This document shows positions 25,505 to 30,010 of a stretch of 30,010 nt of DNA, one piece after another (position 1 is the stretch's first letter; each line of letters opens with the position of its first letter). This stretch comes from a virus, in the IMG/VR virus record IMGVR_UViG_3300010354_000391, positions 1 to 30,010 of that record. The stretch is one strand, 5' to 3'. Under the pieces are notes generated by a model, which saw only the letters and a program-made list of their open reading frames with translations, was not told where the DNA came from and did not search any database. The translations under genes and the position numbers were made by a program.

Positions 25505-25921
25505 TCACTCCTTAGAAGTTGTTACCACATCATCGCCTTTGGACACAGTAACGCGCCCATCCGTAACATCAACTTTCATCGGCGGCTCTTTACGGTCGAG
25601 CTTATCGAGACGTTCGATCAGGTTCTTGATGACTTCAAACTCAGGCTTTTCTTGTTTTGGCATGGCACCCGCGATGCCATTGAGCATGCTGATCAAAGCG
25701 GTCAATGCTGCGCCCAACAGCCCCATGACGGCGGCGATTTTTTCGTTCTCTAAGACGATAGACGCCCCAACACCGATCACTACAATGAGCGTGATGTAGA
25801 AAAGCCCGTGTTTACCGATAGCCTTCCCCGCTACCTCCTTTGCAGGGGAGTTAGCCTCCAACCTTTGCAGTTCGGCTTTGGCTTGCGCCTTGAGAAGTTG
25901 AATATCGGTAAGCTCAGGCAT
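25505..25921 (-). CDS. Two-TM membrane protein, possible second lysis protein
   Basis: A 138-residue protein with two hydrophobic helices, ITLIVVIGVGASIVL (43-57) and IAAVMGLLGAALTALISMLN (62-81). They are separated by a very short ENEK turn, so both ends lie on the same side of the membrane. The N-terminal 40 residues are a charged helix; the C-terminal 50 are charged, with LIERLDKLDRKEPP. It directly abuts the fibre gene upstream and the holin downstream. Position and topology suggest an antiholin or second holin, but it could be a structural membrane protein. No family is recognised. Confidence 0.75.
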   Translation of the reverse strand: MPELTDIQLLKAQAKAELQRLEANSPAKEVAGKAIGKHGLFYITLIVVIGVGASIVLENEKIAAVMGLLGAALTALISMLNGIAGAMPKQEKPEFEVIKNLIERLDKLDRKEPPMKVDVTDGRVTVSKGDDVVTTSKE

Positions 25922-26821
25922 TTACACCTCCGTCGAAACCATTACGGCGTCCCAGACAGTTGCGGCGTTGTTGTACACCAATTGAACGTACGTCGTTTTA
26001 TTCGCTACAGTGGTTGAAGGAAGCCCAGAACCGAACCCACGATAGCCGCCCGCGCCTGAAGCCCACGTAATTGGTTGCGCCACCCCAGCATCTTTGATGC
26101 GTATCGTCAACCGTTGACCATCTGTTGGCGTACCACTTGGCGCAGCAAACGTAGCAGGCTCTGCAAGTGCAGTAATGTTGTATTGATCAACAACATCGCT
26201 CGTAGGAGTGACCGTTGCAGCGGTAAGAATGCTATTAACACGAGCCGTTATCCGTTTATTGCTGAGCGTCTGGATGTCGGTCGTACCGACTACATCTCCC
26301 GCCGGAGCGGCAACCGCCGTCATGGCGCTAGTGCCCGAGGCTTTGACAAGACCCGTCAGCGTCGTTGCACCGGTTCCCCCGCTGGACACAGCAAGTGCAG
26401 TACCCAACGACAAAACAGGAACAAACGAGTTTGCCGCAACAAAGTCAGCCCCGTTCCATGCAACGATACATGCCTTGTTTGCAGGGATCGTAACGCCGGT
26501 AGTCGGGCCAGCACCACGAAGCACAATAGACTGTGTGCCCCCGGTTTTGTTAATGACAATATAGGGCTTACTTTGCGCCGGGGCCGTGATGTTACGGGTT
26601 ACAGTTCCCGTTGCAGTCCACAAGATGACGGGCTGTCGCGCTTCGTTTGCCACCAACGGGTTGGCGGTCAGAATGACATCCGCATCTGCCGTCAGTTCAG
26701 TCGTACCTGCAATGGCAGAGTCCAACAACTCCGTCAACTGGGTGTTGATGGTCGTTCCCCACGTACCGTCAAGTGAGCCGGTCGTAGGAAGAACGAAGCC
26801 AAGGAGAGTTGTGTTTGCCAT
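25922..26821 (-). CDS. Tail fibre-like structural protein
   Basis: A 299-residue protein. The start, LLGFVLPTTGSLDGTWGTTI (5-24), followed by LTELLDSAIAG, is the WGxxxN...LD..I N-terminal module common in phage tail proteins. A small beta domain follows, with VILWTATGTVTRNITAPAQS and KPYIVINKTGGTQSIVLRGA. A Gly/Thr-rich hinge (LAVSSGGTGATTLTGL) and QTLSNKRI come next. The C-terminal beta domain has GQRLTIRIKDAGVAQPITWA and ends WDAVMVSTEV. The hinge GGTGATT motif and IRIKD-type end are typical fibre or baseplate-appendage features. The start is 3 bp after the assembly chaperone gene. Receptor binding is inference. Confidence 0.78.
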   Translation of the reverse strand: MANTTLLGFVLPTTGSLDGTWGTTINTQLTELLDSAIAGTTELTADADVILTANPLVANEARQPVILWTATGTVTRNITAPAQSKPYIVINKTGGTQSIVLRGAGPTTGVTIPANKACIVAWNGADFVAANSFVPVLSLGTALAVSSGGTGATTLTGLVKASGTSAMTAVAAPAGDVVGTTDIQTLSNKRITARVNSILTAATVTPTSDVVDQYNITALAEPATFAAPSGTPTDGQRLTIRIKDAGVAQPITWASGAGGYRGFGSGLPSTTVANKTTYVQLVYNNAATVWDAVMVSTEV

Positions 26822-26824
26822 GTG

Positions 26825-27175
26825 TTACTCCGGTTTTACGGGCCACTGTACATTACGAGGGAACCCAGCTTGCTGTGGAACGTCGCGCAAGGCTTGACGA
26901 TATGCACTCCATGCTTGCTGTTGATCAGAGGTCATAGCCGCCCAACGATCCGGCAAAACATATACATCTGACGCAACTAGTTTGGCATCACGCTCTGCGC
27001 GAACAATAGTTGCCTCGGCAACAAGATCAGGTGGAGGCGCGGTAAACCTACTACCATCATAAACCCACCCCGGCCCGGCCTCTTCAGTTGGAATCCACTT
27101 GTTTGCACGCCCCGTTACTTCATCAGCAACAACGACGTTGGTAACAACTCCGTTTTCTATAATCGCGTGGCGCAT
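26825..27175 (-). CDS. Phage tail (fibre) assembly chaperone-like protein
   Basis: A 116-residue protein. ATG at 27173-27175 (MRHAIIENGVVTNVVVADEV) is preferred because GAGGGA lies directly upstream; an in-frame start at 27226 would overlap the fibre gene. The N-terminus is a small beta unit of the IIENGVVTNVVV type. The C-terminus, with LPDRWAAMTSDQQQAWSAYR then QALRDVPQQAGFP and VQWPVKPE, is the tail assembly chaperone signature (YRQALRD...WP). It lies directly downstream of the Gly-rich fibre, as fibre chaperones usually do. It probably helps fold or attach that fibre. Confidence 0.82.
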   Translation of the reverse strand: MRHAIIENGVVTNVVVADEVTGRANKWIPTEEAGPGWVYDGSRFTAPPPDLVAEATIVRAERDAKLVASDVYVLPDRWAAMTSDQQQAWSAYRQALRDVPQQAGFPRNVQWPVKPE

Positions 27176-27182
27176 ACATCCC

Positions 27183-29102
27183 TCACCATGAAGTAACTCG
27201 AACCATCCCACCAGCGCCAGCCCCACCTACCCCCCCGGTGGTACCAGTGCCCCCCGCACCACCACCGCCACCGGGATACCCCCCCGCGCCACCAGCGCCA
27301 CCAGCGCCATAGCTAGTAAACGTGGTGGCGGTCCACGTCCCGCCGGGTGTAGTAGCATATATAGCTACGGTTGATGTTGTAGAAGTACTGAGCAGCGTAT
27401 ATTTAGAATCGGCAAAAATAACCAATCCATAGTTATTAGTAGTTCCATCCGTAGCAGTGGCCCAAGTAGCGCCGTCTGCGGAATACCATAAATTTGATTG
27501 GTACGAAGCAATAAAATTAGTACCCACGTAGCTAAGAGTTTCGAATTTATTTGGGTTAGCGCCAGTTACAGTACCTGTGGCTAATGTCCATGCACCGCCC
27601 CCAACATCACTATAGTAAATATATGGGCTTGCTGCGGTGTTTTGCGCCACTAATCTAGTTCCGTTTGTTGTGATACATTGAAATGCTCCGGTTAACCCAG
27701 TCGTGCGTAACGACCAAGGCCCAGCTATATTTGAAGCAACTTGTAAGTTTGTAGTTGATGTATTACCGTTAGCTTTTGCAATGTATTCTCCATTACAAAA
27801 ACAAATTTGATATGAATAGACATTTGCACTATTTGGTGCTGTATTAAAGTTTGCCGCAGACCAAGTAATTAAATCTGAAGAATACATATACGTGGTCGTA
27901 TTATTACCTACGTGGTACACATAATACCCATTAACAATAACCGGCCATCCGTACAATAATCCACCAGCAGTACCAGTAATGCTAGAAAAATAAGTCCACG
28001 TCGCGCCATCAGTTGATGTGTAAAAATCTAATCGGTTAAGTCCGGGTATAGTGGTAGAACCACGAGTAAAAGCCGTTGGGTTAACAATTCCGTATAAGTT
28101 GGAGTCCGCACCAATAAATACGTAAAGTATTTTTACATTTGTGGTTACATAATTCCAAGTGACCCCATCTGTACTACGAAGAATAATGTTATATAAAGTA
28201 GCAGAAGCAGGTCCGTTAGTAGTAAATTGAGGGGTGGGGCATATATAATATGTACCGTATTTGACTATACTTGTATACGAAGCGCCATCATACACCGCAG
28301 AATGCCCACCATAACCCCCACTACCGTTTACCCCCGGTACACCTGCACCGCCCAGAGTATACGACCCGACCCATTGTGGAGTTATGTTGCCGCTTTGCCC
28401 ACCACAGGTTGAACCGGGTAAAATAGTGTTTGCCCCATAAACAGAGCGAGCCGGGACACCACCTCCGCCTCCTCCGCCAAGCAACGACGACGTACCCGAA
28501 AAAATACTTACCCCACCTCTACCACCACCCCAACCACTACCTGTTGTGAATTGGGTCGATGGGATACTATAATTGGAATCATTACCCCCGCCAAAATGTC
28601 CTTGGGCTGTAGTGGTAGTGGGTTGTCCAGAACTACTACCAGCAGCAGCGTTAAACACGCCGCCGCCACCACCCCCAGCAGATGAGGTTGTTGTGGACAC
28701 ATTTCCGTAGCCACCACCGTACCCTGCTAAAAATGTTCCAAAATATGAATCACCACCGTTAGTTCCTATAGCCCCGTTGCCAGAGCTAGTAGATGAACCA
28801 TTACCACCAGTACCGCCCGCGCCGATAGTGACCGCCACCGTACTCGGTAAATCACTTGCGCGAAATAGCCGCGTAGAGTATCCAGCGCCGCCACCACCGG
28901 ATGCCCCTGCCGTAGATGCCCCACCGTAGAGATACCCTGTTCCTCCCGCGCCACCGCCACCACCGCCAATACACTCTACTTGCACCATATTCGCGCCAGC
29001 AGGCTTAATCCATGTGCCCGATGACCTAAATTCTTGAACATCAGTATCCGCCGGGGAGGGCGCTGCGTAATTAAACGCAGACTTAATTGTGGGGCCAGAC
29101 AT
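27183..29102 (-). CDS. Gly-rich tail fibre with inserted beta-propeller-like receptor domain
   Basis: A 639-residue putative adhesin. Residues 20-50 (VQEFRSSGTWIKPAGANMVQ, then VECIGGGGGG) begin a Gly-rich domain of the kind found in phage fibres. It runs to about 270 and resumes at 598-639 (YGAGGAGGAGGYPGGGGGAGG). Between them, 270-597 hold Asp-box-like motifs spaced about 40-55 residues apart: STDGVTWNY (310), STDGATWTY (363), SSDLITWSA (408), YSDVGGGAWTL (497), YSADGATWA (540) and TPGGTWTA (585), as in BNR/sialidase propellers. The insert (27311-28295) is clearly more AT-rich than its flanks. The assembly chaperone follows 7 bp downstream. Receptor or glycan binding is inferred; catalysis is not claimed. 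Confidence 0.8.
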   Translation of the reverse strand: MSGPTIKSAFNYAAPSPADTDVQEFRSSGTWIKPAGANMVQVECIGGGGGGAGGTGYLYGGASTAGASGGGGAGYSTRLFRASDLPSTVAVTIGAGGTGGNGSSTSSGNGAIGTNGGDSYFGTFLAGYGGGYGNVSTTTSSAGGGGGGVFNAAAGSSSGQPTTTTAQGHFGGGNDSNYSIPSTQFTTGSGWGGGRGGVSIFSGTSSLLGGGGGGGVPARSVYGANTILPGSTCGGQSGNITPQWVGSYTLGGAGVPGVNGSGGYGGHSAVYDGASYTSIVKYGTYYICPTPQFTTNGPASATLYNIILRSTDGVTWNYVTTNVKILYVFIGADSNLYGIVNPTAFTRGSTTIPGLNRLDFYTSTDGATWTYFSSITGTAGGLLYGWPVIVNGYYVYHVGNNTTTYMYSSDLITWSAANFNTAPNSANVYSYQICFCNGEYIAKANGNTSTTNLQVASNIAGPWSLRTTGLTGAFQCITTNGTRLVAQNTAASPYIYYSDVGGGAWTLATGTVTGANPNKFETLSYVGTNFIASYQSNLWYSADGATWATATDGTTNNYGLVIFADSKYTLLSTSTTSTVAIYATTPGGTWTATTFTSYGAGGAGGAGGYPGGGGGAGGTGTTGGVGGAGAGGMVRVTSW

Positions 29103-29584
29103 TAGTAATCTCCTCCAACAGCATTCAGCGCAATTGCAATGTTCGTACCGCCCGCAGCTACAGTCAGCCCCGCATAGATACGGTAACTCGCGGGAATGTT
29201 TAGCCCGCCTGTCGGGAGCGTTGCAAAGTAAACAGTTAACGCAGAGGTACCAAGCGCCGTTACCGTTGTCGCGGGTATGGCTACTTCACCAAGGAAAATG
29301 TTATTCCCCGCAGTGGTATTTGCGCTGCCATTATTTATCCAAAAACGCACGACAGTTGCGTTTGATGTGCCAGACGCCGTAGCCCCGTTCGTAGAAGCAA
29401 ACCGGCAAGTCATCTGATCGATACGCGATCCGTTTGCACCTGCGGTGTAGACCAAAGCCATCGCGGTGCCAACTGCCTGTGTTCCATCGAAAGCCGTTGT
29501 GTTGGTCATCGCCGTCGATACAATTGCGTTGAGCGCCCCAACATTAGGCGTCTGCGCAAAAATTGGGGTTGCAGTTACGGGCAT
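29102..29584 (-). CDS. Virion structural protein of unknown role
   Basis: A 160-residue, Ala/Thr-rich, probably all-beta protein. It starts MPVTATPIFAQTPNVGALNA, continues with SRIDQMTCRFASTNG, TVVRFWINNGSANTTAG and NNIFLGEVAIPATTV, and ends LNAVGGDY. The composition and strand pattern look like a capsid or tail decoration protein or a small fibre subunit. No membrane segment or catalytic motif is seen. It overlaps the downstream fibre gene by one base (TAATG) and lies 2 bp after the partial gene upstream, so it is in the same operon. GGAGG (on the - strand, in the end of the upstream gene) gives its ribosome binding site. Confidence 0.75.
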   Translation of the reverse strand: MPVTATPIFAQTPNVGALNAIVSTAMTNTTAFDGTQAVGTAMALVYTAGANGSRIDQMTCRFASTNGATASGTSNATVVRFWINNGSANTTAGNNIFLGEVAIPATTVTALGTSALTVYFATLPTGGLNIPASYRIYAGLTVAAGGTNIAIALNAVGGDY

Positions 29585-29586
29585 GA

Positions 29587-30010
29587 TTAAAATCCTCCGA
29601 GGTTATTTGCCAAGTAGATGTTAGCGCCAGTAGCGCCACCGGACACCGGCTCCCATGAAGGCGCTACACCGGTACCATTACTCATTAAAAATTGCCCCGC
29701 TGTACCGGGATTATCCGACGCAACAATAGCCGTGCCAGCCGGATAGGTGACAAAAACGTCTTTAGTACCCGCGCTGAAATTAACTAGATTGCCAGAATTA
29801 CTGGAGGCAAGAACACTATCCCGCGATAGCGTAGTTCCGACAGAGGTATACGTCCCAATACCAACTTCCCACTCACCGGGAGTTTGTGCAACGATGGCGT
29901 AATAAGTTGTGTTTCCGTTTCCAATAACAGAAAACGATTGAAACCCAGCAACCGCTCCCGCAAGTGTGACCGTGCCTGTACCTGCCGTCGTGGTAGTTTC
30001 TTTTACGCGA
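29587..30010 (-). CDS. Partial tail protein (C-terminal 140 residues), cut by right window edge
   Basis: The - strand frame is open from the right edge to a TAA at 29587-29589, so only the C-terminus is present and no start is visible. It reads TVTLAGAVAGFQSFSVIGNG, then YYAIVAQTPGEWEVGIGTYT, then LSRDSVLASSNSGNLVNFSA, GTKDVFVTYPAGTAIVA, and ends GANIYLANNLGGF. The AGFQSF...GN..YY.I....WEVG.GTYT...TLSRD pattern is a common phage tail/fibre beta module. It is the most upstream visible gene of the late operon. Confidence 0.8.
   Translation of the reverse strand, partial: RVKETTTTAGTGTVTLAGAVAGFQSFSVIGNGNTTYYAIVAQTPGEWEVGIGTYTSVGTTLSRDSVLASSNSGNLVNFSAGTKDVFVTYPAGTAIVASDNPGTAGQFLMSNGTGVAPSWEPVSGGATGANIYLANNLGGF

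Noticed and set aside
26075-26776. 233-codon + strand frame opposite the fibre-like gene
   Set aside because: Arg/Ser/Cys-rich with no domain pattern; a shadow of the Gly/Thr/Ala-rich fibre gene.
27220-28960. Short repeated Gly-codon blocks that resemble a repeat array
   Set aside because: They are in-frame Gly-rich coding sequence without uniform repeats and spacers, so not CRISPR or an IS.
1-30010. tRNA genes, integrase/att sites, insertion sequences
   Set aside because: Looked for on both strands; no cloverleaf-like stretch, recombinase motif or terminal-repeat pair was found that could be supported.

Overview
The window looks like part of a tailed double-stranded DNA phage genome (Caudoviricetes) or prophage, probably of podovirus type and probably infecting a Gram-negative freshwater proteobacterium. 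The phage call rests on a replication primase-helicase, a tail-nozzle-like protein, very large Ala/Gly-rich ejection-type proteins, a holin/endolysin cassette and a tail-fibre cluster. The podovirus and host calls are inferences: no capsid, portal, terminase, integrase or tRNA gene is visible to settle them.

Layout: positions 1-2997 carry the end of a replication module on the + strand, with a primase-helicase cut by the left edge and a small unknown protein overlapping its end. It closes at a strong + strand terminator (3058-3086). Everything from 3085 to the right edge is on the - strand, so the two modules converge. The - strand block is one nearly gapless late operon read from right to left. 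Its order is: a tail protein cut by the right edge, a structural protein, a Gly-rich tail fibre with an inserted beta-propeller-like domain, a fibre assembly chaperone, and a second fibre-like protein. Then come two membrane proteins and a GH24 endolysin (lysis), a P22 gp10-like nozzle protein, and a structural protein. After a 92-bp gap come an acyl carrier protein, a beta-ketoacyl synthase and a small unknown protein. The block ends with five internal virion proteins: a 1982-residue coiled-coil/repeat giant, three smaller ones, and a 2063-residue polyvalent protein with an HEATH metallopeptidase motif.

The most unusual features are these. (1) An acyl carrier protein and a KAS I/II-type ketoacyl synthase with a complete Cys-His-His set are translationally coupled inside the late virion operon. 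A candidate promoter with a palindrome in its spacer sits just upstream. (2) Two exact matches to the bacterial chromosomal parS centromere consensus lie 255 bp apart inside the primase gene, with no parB in the window. (3) A 76-codon nested reading frame with its own ribosome binding site lies in the low-complexity linker of the polyvalent protein. (4) The tail fibre carries an AT-rich propeller-like insert between two Gly-rich halves.

How the parts may work together (inference): the + strand module replicates the genome. The late operon makes the tail, the ejected proteins and the lysis machinery. The ACP/KAS pair, made late and next to ejection-protein genes, may modify lipids or acylate a protein during assembly or lysis rather than support early metabolic takeover.
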